Below, in pieces: positions 1 through 9,926 of a stretch of DNA of 64,000 bases. Positions within the stretch are counted from its first letter, which is position 1; each line of letters begins with the position of its first letter. Made by a program: the position numbers and the translations under genes. The stretch spans positions 54,652,616 to 54,716,615 of the forward strand of contig CM036756.1 of the NCBI GenBank assembly GCA_020796225.1, given 5' to 3'. Source of the DNA: Arion vulgaris. Lineage: Eukaryota > Mollusca > Gastropoda > Stylommatophora > Arionidae. The notes beneath the pieces were generated by a model, which saw nothing but the letters and a program-made list of their open reading frames with translations, was not told the DNA's origin and searched no databases.

Positions 1-194
1 TTTCTTATGCTGATGTTGGTGACTTGTCTTTTCTGGTGTTATTTGTAACTTTTCGTGGGCATCGCATTTCAAATATAGTTTTTTTTTGCATCTGTGCTTT
101 GTTCATGGTCCATGCTTAGTTTTGGTATCACAAAGTAGGCACGAAAATGCTGTTGAACATCTTGTTATTCATTAGCCTCGTCTCAGGTGACAAT

Positions 195-343
195 AGGTTT
201 TGCGTTACGTAGTTTGTTCTGTGCTGAATAATATTGTCTGTTGTGGCTGTAATGACCTTTTGTGCAGTGACAATCCTTGACACAGTTGCAGCAGGTGAAA
301 CTGGTGACTCCAGCTGATGTAGAGGATTGTCCTGTGTACTCTT
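195..343 (-). mobile_element. RTE-like LINE 3' end, zinc-finger segment
   Basis: The minus strand reads FTCCNCVKDCHCTKGHYSHN, resembling the C-x2-C...H-x3-H type finger found at the extreme C terminus of many RTE-like reverse transcriptases. Related nucleotide sequence recurs on the minus strand near 9265-9400 and 40005-40180, which marks a dispersed repeat. It is a fragment with no reverse transcriptase core, ending against a TA/poly-A microsatellite. The family assignment is by inference from the finger. Confidence 0.5.
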
Positions 344-344
344 T

Positions 345-376
345 TATATATATATATATATATAAAAAAAAAAAAA
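345..376. repeat. (TA)n/(A)n microsatellite
   Basis: A short alternating TA tract followed by a run of A separates two LINE fragments in opposite orientation. Confidence 0.85.
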
Positions 377-928
377 CGAATTGCAAAGCAACATCAGCTT
401 TTAAAAGTCTAAATAAAATATGGAACTGCAAGTTATATAGTATTAAAACTAAATTACGAATTTTCAATTCAAATGTTGTATCAATCCTAACATATGCCAG
501 CGAGAGTTGGAAAATGACTAAAGATATAGAAAGCAAGTTGAATGCATTTGAAAATAGATGTCTGCGAAAAATAATGAATATAAAATGGAACGAATTCAGG
601 AGAAGTGATGAAATCAGAGACATGTCTGGTCAACCACTAGTGACAACTGTTATAAGAAAGAGAAGATGGAGATATGTTGGACACACCTTGAGGAGAAATT
701 ATCAACGAATATCAAAGCAGGCATTGAAGTGGGATGCAAAGGGTTCAAGAAAGAGAGGTCGACATAAGGAGACCCTGAAGCGAACTTTACTGAGAGAGGC
801 AGGAAATATCGGTCTCAGTTCCATGGAGGAGATTGAGCGAGTTGCCCAGGATAGAGCGGTATGGAGAAATTACTTGCAGGCCCTATGTAACGTATAACGG
901 TACGAGAGGAATTATTATTATTATTATA
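377..928 (+). mobile_element. LINE 3' fragment, family L1 of this window (RT C-terminal region)
   Basis: An open frame to the stop at 895-897 reads as the C-terminal, post-catalytic region of an RTE-like endonuclease/reverse transcriptase. Visible landmarks are LTYASESW, NRCLRKIMNI, RWRYVGHTLRR and AVWRNYLQALCNV. In such proteins this region follows the thumb and commonly carries the pattern R-W-x-G-H-x-L-R. The RT catalytic core and endonuclease are absent, consistent with 5' truncation. The 3' end runs into an ATT/TA repeat tail. Further copies lie at 8776-9012, 10940-11330, 43960-44345, 51890-51975 (minus) and 54925-55065. This is the least damaged copy, but it is still a fragment rather than a gene. 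Confidence 0.8.
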
Positions 929-1102
929 TATATAGAGCCGTGTCGTGCTATGATGCAGAGAGGCGGCCTTATCAAGTGGCACCGTCCGAGGGGTGGTATA
1001 AGCAGCAAAATCAAAATTACAATTGAAGGTTACTTTAAAGAAAAAGGATTTAAGGGCGGCATTTTGAAGACTTGCATCATACTGTGAAAATATAGCGCAC
1101 AG

Positions 1103-1212
<110 letters not shown>

Positions 1213-1397
1213 TTGTCCTTGTTAGTTGCTATTTAGCCTTTGATGTTTCGTTGTGCTTTTAATGACAATACAGGTGTGTGTTGACCAGAGTTAGAAAACT
1301 AACAAATCGTGATTATTTTAGGACAATGACCTAAATACAAGCGTCAACAAGATAACGGTCACAATGTTAAAATGTCGAATCTCGTTTCCAGCTACTA

Positions 1398-1659
1398 TAC
1401 AAGGTGTTCAAGATAAAAGTAGCATGTCAAGGGAACCAATCTGGCATATATTTATGAAAATGAGAAGATTCAATTATGACGTGATATAGGTCAAGTACGC
1501 GAGTCTTTTTGTAATTATGGTGCCGGAAGGGGCGATAAACCAATGTGACGTAGGACGAGATTGTCAGAACCGGTTTAAATAGTAAATATACACAAAGCAA
1601 TGTCTACTTGACAACTTTTGATTTGTTAATGGTGCTACTTTTATCTTGAACACCCTGTA
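1398..1659. mobile_element. MITE with TA target-site duplication (copy 1)
   Basis: The element begins CAAGGTGTTCAAGATAA just after TA (1398-1399) and ends TTATCTTGAACACCCTG just before TA (1658-1659). The termini are therefore inverted repeats of about 25 bp flanked by the TA duplication typical of Tc1/mariner-like transposition. There is no coding capacity in about 258 bp. A second copy in the opposite orientation lies at 51580-51830 and shares internal sequence, for example the AACCGGTTTAAATAGTAAAT segment seen in reverse complement there. Confidence 0.8.
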
Positions 1660-2185
1660 TAATTTCTGCTGTAGCAGCATTCACACACGGGTTGTGATAG
1701 TTACCCACTATCTAGTCTTCCTTATCAGAAATGTATCTATAACCTACTGTGTGTTCCATGTTGTGAATATGATAACATTATGTCTGTGCAGATGACAACT
1801 ACGTGTGCAGGGTTTTAAACAAATGAATATTTCGCTTCTGGTGTGTTGGAGTCGCGTTATCTCGCTCTTGTTACAAGTATTGTTTATGGCAGCTGTAGCA
1901 ACTTCACACCTCCAGGGTTTAGTGTGGATGTATTGTATTGACTGCACAGGTGTTTGTGTTAATATAAACGGACTCACGTGGATCTGTTTCTGAAGTGAAA
2001 CAAACAGATTCTCCGTAAGGGTTTAAAAATATTATTTTATTTTGACCTACACGCTCTAATCTAACCAAAAAGGCTAATCTTTGGGTTGAAAGCGTCGTGT
2101 TTACACAGTTTACAAATGTTTTTACTTTGCATTCCCTGCAACAATTTAATTTGCACTTTTTTGCATGTCTGTTGACCTACACGCC
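1660..2185. other. No recognised gene
   Basis: Unassigned sequence. The stretch near 2040-2130 (CTACACGCTCT followed by an AAAAAGGCT motif) resembles 46965-47070, so part of it is probably an old dispersed repeat. The short open frames on both strands show no recognisable domain. Confidence 0.4.
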
Positions 2186-2189
2186 CAGA

Positions 2190-2345
2190 AATAACCAATA
2201 TAGGGGATGACTGTAGTAAAACTATGATACAATGGCGAAACACGTAAAAACAAAGTACTGTAGTTTTACAAAATACAAAACAATAACAATACACAGCAAC
2301 GTTTCGACCAAAAGGCCTTTATCAAGCAAAAGATAAAAGAAAGGT
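2190..2345 (-). mobile_element. Solo fragment of Penelope-like element terminal repeat
   Basis: This stretch is a diverged copy of the terminal repeat that flanks the Penelope-like element at 45251-46290. Shared blocks include AAACACGTA, AAAGTACT.TAGTTTTACAAAATAC and GTTTCGACCAAAAGGCC followed by TTTATCAAGCA. No GIY-YIG or RT sequence adjoins it. On the minus strand it retains the conserved hammerhead-like motif discussed at 46194-46220. Confidence 0.7.
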
Positions 2346-2382
2346 GAAGAATTTCACCTATCGCTTAACACACAACATGTAG

Positions 2383-2480
2383 AGTCTTCATCGCTCGAGC
2401 TAGTCAGTCATGATACGATATCAATGGATATTCTCATGGCAACCATCGATGTTTATTGTATCTATGCTTCTGTAAACCAC
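2383..2480 (+). repeat. Dispersed repeat, copy 1 (partner 3994-4090)
   Basis: About 100 bp beginning CATCGCTCGAGCTAGTCAG is repeated in the same orientation at 3994-4090 with substitutions and small indels. The family is not identified. Confidence 0.75.
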
Positions 2481-2800
2481 ACAGATCACACAAAGAGTGG
2501 TTAGCTTGATATAACCAACAACAACAAAGTCTCGCCCTTGGATTTTAATCACCGTGCCCTGAATTACAGAGGCTTTAATCCTCTGTTTAATAAAGAAAAT
2601 AGTTTACACCGTTTACATATATTTTTACATTGGATTCTCATAAAGAATTTATCTCGCACATTTTTTTGCCCTAGGTTGAAAGGGCGTCCTTGGCTTAACT
2701 CAATTTATACAGTTAACCACTCTAGTGGTATAGTGACTTTTCACATAGAGCACCTCCTTTCTATTTCTATTAAACCTTCCACGTTTTAATCGTAGCCGGT
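2481..2800. other. Unassigned stretch with an 83-codon open frame
   Basis: An open frame at 2538-2789 on the + strand shows no domain I recognise. The segment AGGCTTTAATCCT also occurs at 47036-47050, which suggests repeat origin rather than a gene. Confidence 0.3.
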
Positions 2801-2805
2801 TCACC

Positions 2806-3060
2806 TGTGTGTTGTCGTGGCTCTCAAGGGGAGCAAAGAATAGCAACAGTGCGACCTACAAGGCATGTCGTAAGAGGCGACTGAGGTAGGGGCCTAGGGA
2901 AGCTACCCTATTAAATAAAAATCGAATCGCAAAAATCGAATGTGCTCACCTACTTGTAGGCGCATAACTGGCACAATGTACAATCGTTCTTAGGCTCAGA
3001 TCATACACAGATCACACAGAGGGGTTAACAATTGATGAATATGAAGCATTCGAAGAAGAC
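2806..3060 (+). mobile_element. Dispersed repeat family A (SINE-like, GAA-rich 3' end)
   Basis: Members share the motif GTCGTAAGAGGCGACTGAGG, a block CTACTTGTAGGCGCATA, a block AGATCACACAGAG.GGTTAAC and an end rich in GAAGAAG. Other copies are 6222-6478 (+), 14542-14800 (-), 33355-33612 (-), 40397-40660 (-), 58640-58905 (-) and a tail at 15000-15062 (+). I see no clear tRNA-type promoter, so it may be a SINE of other origin or the non-coding end of a LINE. Confidence 0.75.
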
Positions 3061-3234
3061 AAAGATTTCTTTGATAGAATACTTCTTTATTAACATTATA
3101 AATGATTCTATGTGTCCGTGGTTCATATTTTGTATGAAAGTCTGAAATAATACTTAGTGTTAAATTGAATTTGTGACAAAATATAACTTTGTTTTCGTAT
3201 GTTGTGTCGTTTTTAATTTCAATACTGCAAGATC

Positions 3235-3815
3235 TGCAAGATCAGCCAGTCAGGAGGTACAGATGAGGACATTAATGCCATTATTAGGAAAGCCCGATAA
3301 GCCTTTGCTATCCTGCACACAGTGTGGAAATTCACTGCCATCTCCATGAAAACAAAGCTCAAGATATTCAGCTCAAATGTGAAATATGTTGCTGGATGGC
3401 TCTCAGACGTGGCGAGTCATCAATTTAACAACAGATAAGATTCAGACCTTTGTCAATGGATGTCTTCGGCGGATTCTCAGACAGGGATGGTATTACAGAA
3501 TTACAAACACAGACATGTGAATAAGAATTAGACAGGAATCAATGGTGACCCAGGTTAAGAGGAGAAAATGGCGATGGGTCAGGCATACCCTACGGAAGAC
3601 ACAGTCGAGTGTCACTAGACAAACACTTGAGTGGAACCCGCACGGAAAACGAAAAGAGGACGCACTAAACAGACCTGGAGACGAAGTCTTCTTGAGGAAC
3701 TGAAGAGTGCTCGACTATACTGGGAGGCCATAAAGAAAACAGACAGAGACCTAGAAAAGTGACTAACAACTGTTGATACCCTATGCTCCACGAGGAGCGG
3801 AGAGGAATAAGCTAA
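3235..3815 (+). mobile_element. LINE 3' fragment, family L2 (degenerate RT C-terminal region)
   Basis: Pieced across stops and frameshifts, the + strand reads in the order expected for an RTE-like RT tail: INLTTDKIQTFVNGCLRRIL, then KRRKWRWVRHTLRK, then TRQTLEWNPHGKRK. It has many in-frame stops. A second copy of the same family occupies 63545-63905 and shares the AGTCGA.TGTCACTAGACAA segment. Confidence 0.75.
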
Positions 3816-3993
3816 GCGAACAATACTGGAATGCAGGGATCACGTGACGTGAGAAGGATGATTTCTGAGAAATTCCACTTGAGCTCGCCTGCTTTATCTT
3901 TCAATGAAATGTGATACGTCCTAAAATTTGGACCGAAGTGCAACTACCCGCGTGATTCCAGATTATTGAGGAAGATTAATTTGTATTAAATCA

Positions 3994-4090
3994 TCTTCAT
4001 CGCTCGAGCTAGTCAGCCGTGATACAATATCAATGGGTATCGATGTCATGGCAACCAGCAATGTTTACTGTATCCATGCTGCTGTTTATC
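3994..4090 (+). repeat. Dispersed repeat, copy 2 (partner 2383-2480)
   Basis: Same-orientation copy of the roughly 100 bp repeat starting CATCGCTCGAGCTAGTCAG. It shares the later block CATGGCAACCA followed by a GTTTACTGTATC-like block. Confidence 0.75.
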
Positions 4091-4263
4091 AATGTTAATC
4101 ATGTCCTTCAGAAATCAATATTAATTGAACAAACAAACAATGATAAGATGAATTGTGCTGTCCACTGTTTGTTTAGAGATACGGATGTACTCATAACAAA
4201 GAATTAGCAATCAGATATTTTGGTCAGTTTTGTTTTTTCTTCTTTCTTTTTCTACTTTTGCAA

Positions 4264-4611
4264 TGATCAAGCAGTGTTTGAAAGCATTTCCTACAGCTTA
4301 TTTCATGTAGTATTTATGTTTTACACATGATCAAGCAATGTTTGAAAGCAGCTTATTGCATGTAGCATATTTATGTTTGACACATGATCAAGCAATGTTT
4401 GAAAGCAGCTTATTGCATGTAGTATATTTATGTTTGACACATGATCAAGCAATGTTTGAAAGCAGCTTATTGCATGTAGTATATTTATGTTTGACACATG
4501 ATCAAGCAATGTTTGAAAGCAGCTTATTGCATGTAGTATATTTATGTTTGACACATGATCAAGCAATGTTTGAAAGCAGCTTATTGCATGTAGTATATTT
4601 ATGTTTGACAC
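4264..4611. repeat. 57 bp minisatellite
   Basis: Five nearly identical 57 bp units begin ATGATCAAGCAATGTTTG at 4327, 4384, 4441, 4498 and 4555. They are preceded by one diverged 63 bp copy at 4264-4326. Because 57 is divisible by three and a unit lacks stops in the relevant frames, periodic open frames appear on both strands; these are by-products of the repeat. Confidence 0.95.
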
Positions 4612-4624
4612 AGTAAGTGAATAG

Positions 4625-5080
4625 CTGACAGCCTCTGTGGCGTAGAGGTTAGGTGGTCGTCTCTAGTACCAAAGGTACCAGGTTCGCTCCCTCGTGAAGC
4701 CATCTGGATATATTTCTGGAGATCCCCGATCTCAGTGTAGATGAGATCGAGCTCCTAGTCATATCGAAGACGGACGATAAAACGTAGATACCGTGTTCAA
4801 TTTGAGACGTGAAAGAACCATTGCCAGTTCAAAATCGAAAAGAGCAGGATGGAAAGCCGCTGCCCGTGCAACATTCATTAGAAAAAGATTAGAAATATAA
4901 TTCCTACAAAAACATCTTTAACATCTTCAACATTACATCGGGACCCTCGTCGGTGCTACGAAGTACGTGCACTGCAGCTGAGATCTTCCTGTGTAAGAAA
5001 GAAATCGGAGCACACATGGTTACTCACCGAAGTGCAATGATGATGGTCCTATCAATCAATCAACCAATCAATCAATGAAT
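4625..5080 (+). mobile_element. tRNA-derived SINE, family S1, near full length
   Basis: The head at 4630-4700 looks like a tRNA: an A-box-like TGGCGTAGAGGTTAGG and a B-box-like GGTTCGCTCCC about 45 bp later, both needed for internal RNA polymerase III promotion. A unique body follows, containing CGATCTCAGTGTAGATGAG and CGGAGCACACATGGTTACTC, and the 3' end is a (CAAT)n tail. Other copies are 36182-36563 (-), 37722-38030 (rearranged) and the tail at 54780-54865 (+). Confidence 0.8.
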
Positions 5081-5109
5081 AGCTGGAATATCTGAGGATT
5101 TCATACCCA

Positions 5110-5262
5110 GTGGGCGCAAACCACACAGACAGATCACAAAGAGTGGTTAACTTGATTGATAAGAACAAACCACACAGACCACAAGGAGTGATTAACTTGA
5201 TTGACAAGAACAAACCACACAGATCACAAAGAGTGGTTAACTTGATTGATAAGAACGGACGC
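5110..5262 (+). repeat. Tandem triplication of about 48-50 bp
   Basis: Three successive units contain AACCACACAGA, CACAA.GAGTG.TTAACTT and GATTGATAAGAAC. The unit resembles the 3' region of family A repeats (AGATCACACAGAGTGGTTAAC), so it probably arose by local duplication of a family A end. Confidence 0.75.
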
Positions 5263-5296
5263 AAAGAAGAAGACGATAGGCATGTCCCGACTGTTG

Positions 5297-5722
5297 AAAA
5301 TGAATAAATGTGTTGAATGAAGAAGCAAATATAACAAGAAAATGAATAAATGTGTTGAATGAAGAAGCAAATATAACAAGAAAATGAATAAATGTGTTGA
5401 ATGAAGAAGCAAATATAACAAGAAAATGAATAAATGTGTTGAATGAAGAAGCAAATATAACAAGATAATGAATAAATGTGTTGAATGAAGAAGCAAATAT
5501 AACAAGATAATGAATAAATGTGTTGAATGAAGAAGTAAATATAACAAGAAAATGAATAAATGTGTTGAATGAAGAAGCAAATATAACAAGATAATGAATA
5601 AATGTGTTGAATGAAGAAGCAAATATAACAAGATAATGAATAAATGTGTTGAATGAAGAAGCAAATATAACAAGAAAATGAATAAATGTGTTGAATGAAG
5701 AAGTAAATATAACAAGAAAATG
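5297..5722. repeat. 42 bp minisatellite
   Basis: About ten 42 bp units with the core TGAATAAATGTGTTGAATGA are very similar to one another. Variants are AAAATG versus GATAATG at the junction and GCAAAT versus GTAAAT. The 14-codon period generates long spurious open frames on the minus strand. Confidence 0.95.
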
Positions 5723-5975
5723 AAAATTGTGGCATATCCTTTATAGGACTCAGCCATCAACCACAGTAAACGACTGGTCGATCTTCTAGGCATCACATAT
5801 ACGTTCAGTAGTTTGTGATTGCTTTCTGAACGGTGAGGTCTATTTGTACCGTTCACAAAAATCCAAGAAAAGAAATTTGCTTCCAAATTGCCCTCCGTGG
5901 TGTTTGAATCAAGATACGCTTGGGTTGTGATCTAGTTTAATACCGCTTAGGCTACATGCTCTCAAGATAACATAC
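5723..5975 (-). mobile_element. tRNA-derived SINE, family S3
   Basis: Reverse-strand copy of the family defined best at 38745-38995. The body blocks AACGGTGAGGTCTATTT and TACGTTCAGTAGTTTG are present on the + strand. A degraded tRNA-like head lies at the high-coordinate end (5900-5970). It directly abuts the 42 bp minisatellite. Confidence 0.7.
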
Positions 5976-6221
5976 CTCTCAAGATAACATACCGACTGAC
6001 AGGATGAATGAAACGCGGAAAATATGAAGAAAAATCCTCGTAACAGCAAAGAAAGGGTCAGAATGCACAGATTAATTAATTTTTGTGACGGGCCCTACAC
6101 GGCAGTGGCGTATCTTGTGGACCCATTACGTGAGAGAGTAAGCACCAGGTATCTCATGCTTTCTGATATAGCTTCTCAGAGCTTCTCAGAGCTTGGTTAT
6201 TGTATATACAAATCACCTGTG

Positions 6222-6478
6222 TGATGCCGAGGCTCAGAAGGAGCAAAGAATAATACCACTGTGACCTACAATGCATGTCGTAAGAGGCGACTGAGGTAGG
6301 AGTCTAAGGAAGCTACCCTAGTAAATAAAAAGCGTCGCTGAAATCGGATGCGCTGGCCTACTTGTAGGTGCATAGCTGACAGAACGTACAATCGCTCTTA
6401 GGCTCAGATTACATACAGATCACACAGAGTGGTTAACAAGTGGTCGATATGAAGCGTTCGTCGAAGAAGAAGAAGTAT
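6222..6478 (+). mobile_element. Dispersed repeat family A
   Basis: Good match to the 2806-3060 copy, including TGTCGTAAGAGGCGACTGAG, CTACTTGTAGGTGCATA and the terminal GAAGAAGAAGAAG tail. Confidence 0.8.
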
Positions 6479-6552
6479 ATAAGAATGCACTAAAAGGCTA
6501 TGTGAAGGCTGGCACATTCTAGCAGAAATTTAAAAAAAAGTGAGCACATCTC

Positions 6553-6587
6553 TTTGATCTTAGCCAAGAGAGAGAAAGAAGCGAATC
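6553..6587 (-). pseudogene. Possible U2 snRNA 5'-end fragment
   Basis: The minus strand reads CGCTTCTT...CTTGGCTAAGATCAA. The 5' end of U2 snRNA is highly conserved in eukaryotes and contains CGCTTCTCGG...TTTTGGCTAAGATCAA. The match covers about 28-30 nt with an altered middle and does not continue further. If real, it is a short truncated U2-derived fragment; chance similarity cannot be excluded. Confidence 0.3.
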
Positions 6588-6859
6588 GGAAAATTGAGAA
6601 TGAACAAGATTTACGATAGACAGATTCTGCATGATGAGTAATAATGGGTTAAATATATGAACAATGAGACGTATTACTTATAAAGTCTAGCATCAGCCCG
6701 TACTATCGGCAGATGGGATGTACGTGAGACACAGACTGTTGGTGGAAAGTGTATAACTCGTAAGATGACAGTTACTAGCAGAGAAAGAAACGAAATGGAT
6801 TCAATAGTTAATACATTGGGAACTGATCCATTGACGTTTTTATATAATATATATTAGTC

Positions 6860-7320
6860 GCGACAGAGATGATGTGTCTATGCAGAATGCTGGGAGTAAC
6901 AAGAAGAGATTGGTATAGAAATGAAGACATCATGAAAAAAGTGGGTACAACATCAGTATTGAACTTCACGAAGAAACAGCAAATTAAATGGTTCGCCACA
7001 TAAGCAGATTACAAAAAGACAGTGCGCCACAAAGAGCAATGTTACACCACTACAGTGGATATACAGCAAAAGGCCGGCCACGCAAAAGTGGACATCAGAA
7101 ATAACAGGCGACGAAAGACACTATTTATGAAGCGCAGACAAAAGCGAAGGCAAAAGTAGAAATCTCTTCTTACTCTGAAGCTGTGAGGCAAATCAGGACA
7201 GTAGAAAAGAGAGAACGACAAAGTGCATAGAGAGGCTCACTTCAGATGTCTCCTTTTCTGACCTGACACTGAAAGGCAAAACAGGATTACAGAATAGATA
7301 GATAGATACAATATATTAAT
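6860..7320 (+). mobile_element. LINE 3' fragment, family L3, (TAGA)n tail
   Basis: The + strand reads CLCRMLGVTRRDWYRNEDIM and then QQIKWF, a degraded counterpart of the RT C-terminal region. It ends in a TAGATAGATAGATA tail near 7295-7310. An inverted relative lies at 55062-55495. Frameshifts and stops make it non-coding. Confidence 0.7.
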
Positions 7321-7384
7321 GAAGAAAATGGACTACAAACATATGAAAGTGTACTAGCTGTGTTGACATCAAATATCATCTTCG

Positions 7385-7630
7385 TGTTTCCTTTCACACA
7401 AAAAGCTTAGAGACTTCTATTGTTGTCGTTCTGCCGTATTTCTACCAATTGTTTCCCATGTCAGGTAACAATCTTTCAACTCGCTTTCCACAATACTTTT
7501 ACATGTTCCACCCAGACCTTCTTTTTCCATCAGCAGTCCGTTGGAGAGCTGACCTAGTCAACCCTCCCTCATCTTCTGGTATATGACGTTCATGCGCAAT
7601 CCATCTCTATCTTCGTCTTGTAAAGATGAT
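7385..7630 (-). mobile_element. LINE 3' fragment (RT C-terminal, degraded)
   Basis: The minus strand contains TCKSIVESELKDCYLTWETI, resembling the final helix region of RTE-like proteins (a K-x-x-L-K...W-E-x-x-A-x-D/E-R pattern). Surrounding frames are broken. Confidence 0.5.
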
Positions 7631-7814
7631 CTGTATTGATGTACAGTGTGTCCGTTTCAAAAGCTCTTTATTTGCTATCGTATTTGACCTGAAAATTGAA
7701 AGGATCCTCATTAAACATGAATTTGTGTAATTGTCTTCAGATTGTGTATGATATTGTGGCTAATTTTCCCGCAATTATTACTGTGCAATATCACTATCCT
7801 GAGTTATAATTATA

Positions 7815-8060
7815 TATTTATATCATCATCACCATCATCAAATAGCTTGTCCTGGGTAGAACTTTGTCACCCCAACAGTCCTTCGGAATTTCTCTCACAT
7901 AAGCCTAATGTCCCACATCTGCAGCCATCATGCTCAACCCGTCAGTTACATCCTGAATGCATTTTCTCCGTGATCTTCCTCTTCTCCTCTTTGCCTTTGT
8001 CCTTCCATGATGGTCTTCTCCAGCACTTCGTGTCTCTTTATATGTCAAAAAGACTTCAAT
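7815..8060 (-). mobile_element. LINE 3' fragment, family L4
   Basis: The minus strand shares the block CACCCCAACAGTCCTTCGG (given here as read on +) with 15420-15990 and a variant of it with 35033-35570. The encoded minus-strand peptide is the arginine-rich RT tail. It is shorter and more damaged than the copy at 15420. Confidence 0.75.
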
Positions 8061-8757
8061 TTATTTCATACATAAAAAAGGGTTTGTATTATGAAAAATA
8101 ACCAATAAAAAACCGTTAAAGTTCTCTGAAAACTGATTGTCGTTAGAGCTTTCAAGCAGATGGTGCCTGGTTTGTTAGTATGACCTTGTTTTGTAAACAG
8201 AGCGATGTTACTGGACTAGATACTTTTCTGTGTGAATCCCTTGCACATTTGTGACGGTACAAGAACGTGATTAGGCTCTACCATATGTTGCACAAGATGA
8301 AAACGTGTCTTAAACACTGACACACGTTTACCTGTTCCTGTTAACGTCCATGTGACTATACGAGAACGAAACTGGCCCCACAGCGACACGTTTTCACCGT
8401 TTTCAGTGTATGACCATGTGATGAACGAAAAATAACACATCAATAGAAAGACCACCGCTTAACGCCATCCTGACGACAGAGACATTGACCAACTCAACAC
8501 TCTTCCATACAGCTATTACAACGAAGTGTACAACACACCTATACATATTCACACTTCATCCAACAGATGGACATCTAAATAGTTTACCTCACAAGTAGAT
8601 ACTAAGAGACGTGTATTCTATTTATACCTGCCCTGGACATCAGAGCTATAACTCACTCACACACCGTAATATTCGTTCAATCTTTCTAGTTTTGTTACAA
8701 AGAGTAAATGAGCCATCAGCCCCTACGACAATGTGAATTGTTTTCTCGTCTTACAAC
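8061..8757. other. No recognised gene
   Basis: Roughly 700 bp without a domain, repeat match within the window, or RNA gene that I can identify. A 79-codon minus-strand frame at 8216-8455 is unrecognised. Confidence 0.4.
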
Positions 8758-8775
8758 ATATATATATATATATAT

Positions 8776-9012
8776 TTTCAAAGCAGGCATTGAAGTGGGA
8801 TGCAAAGGGTTCAAGAAAGAGAGGTCGACCTAAGGAGACCCTGAAACGAGCTTTGCTGAGAGGCAGGAAATATCGGTCTCAGTTCCATGGAGGAGATTGA
8901 GCGAGTTGCCCTGGATAGAGCGGTATGGAGAAATTACTTGCAGGCCCTATGTAACGTATAACGGTACGAGATGAATTATTATTATTATTATAATTATTAT
9001 ATATATATATAT
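8776..9012 (+). mobile_element. LINE 3' end, family L1
   Basis: Close copy of 713-928, starting within the SKQALKWDAKGSRKRG segment and ending at the same CGGTACGAG...ATTATTATT tail. It is flanked on both sides by TA runs. One small deletion breaks the frame relative to the first copy. Confidence 0.85.
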
Positions 9013-9264
9013 AAAATGAGACTAACTAGTTGAATCATTTTAGTTGTATATCAATTATGTGCCAGTTTGGTCTAGCTCTGTGTATTTATTCTGCAAAGAT
9101 CGTTATCATCGGTCTCTTTCTCAAGAGACAATATGTAGGGAGTGACGGCATCATGAACAGCCTTACAAAAATGAATATCAGCTAACAGGCACACACAAGA
9201 TCACTACGCCCCCCCTCTCAACACCTATAAAGAAGTAAATGGTAGAAGAGAAGAAGAAGTAGTG

Positions 9265-9926
9265 TGTTCTGTGCGGAGTCACATCGTCTGTTGTTGCTGT
9301 AGCAGCAAATTCTAAAGTGGTAATTCTTGCCACAGCTGTGCAATTGAAACGGGACTGGAGCTGATATAGAGGATGATTACTCTGTCCTGTGCATTCTCTT
9401 TTGTTTCAATGTACTCGTACAATGAAGTTTCTTTTATCGTTTTCAATCATCTTTCACTGGCCTGCCTCTTCTCTGTCAAACACCTCCCAATTATCTGTGT
9501 CTACGCTGCATGGTGTTAGATTCCGCTTGCAGGTGCCAATGACGCGTTATAATGGTTGACGATGAACTCTGGTACCAGTTGCGAGTTGATCATATAGAAT
9601 TACATTTGGGATTCTACCATCGCTCATGAATCACACGTTTCCCAGTTAACTACTGTGAACAACTGTGCATGTGTGTGTCTTTCTCTAGCCTGTGACGCCC
9701 CTGGAGCTTAGAGCAGTAATAAAGGCACACTATTCTACTCTGTTACTGGCCATCCTCTGTATTGTGTTCCAGTTATGATTCATTTCTTTCAGTTGTTGTT
9801 CTACTGTTCTCCTCCAGGTCGTTTTGGATCTTCCATGATTTCGTTTACCATCTGGTGTCCATCTCAGAGCAGCTTTTGTGGCAAAGTTGGTCTCCGTGCG
9901 TATCACATGTCCGATTCATCTCCATT
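9265..9926 (-). mobile_element. RTE-like LINE 3' region with zinc-finger end, broken by an hAT-type element
   Basis: Two matching blocks lie on the minus strand: the zinc-finger end at 9265-9400 (same family as 195-343) and, at 9690-9926, an arginine-rich RT tail homologous to 55860-56115. The segment between, 9400-9690, is unassigned. The hAT-like element begins directly after its 9927-9934 duplication. Confidence 0.65.

Noticed and set aside
4630..4700. Functional tRNA genes at the tRNA-like heads (also 13705-13785, 38920-38990, 57880-57955, 63010-63085)
   Set aside because: Acceptor stems do not pair and each head continues into a dispersed body, so they are SINE heads rather than tRNA genes.
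4321..5886. Long frames over the 57 bp and 42 bp repeats
   Set aside because: Unit lengths divisible by three keep frames open; no coding evidence.
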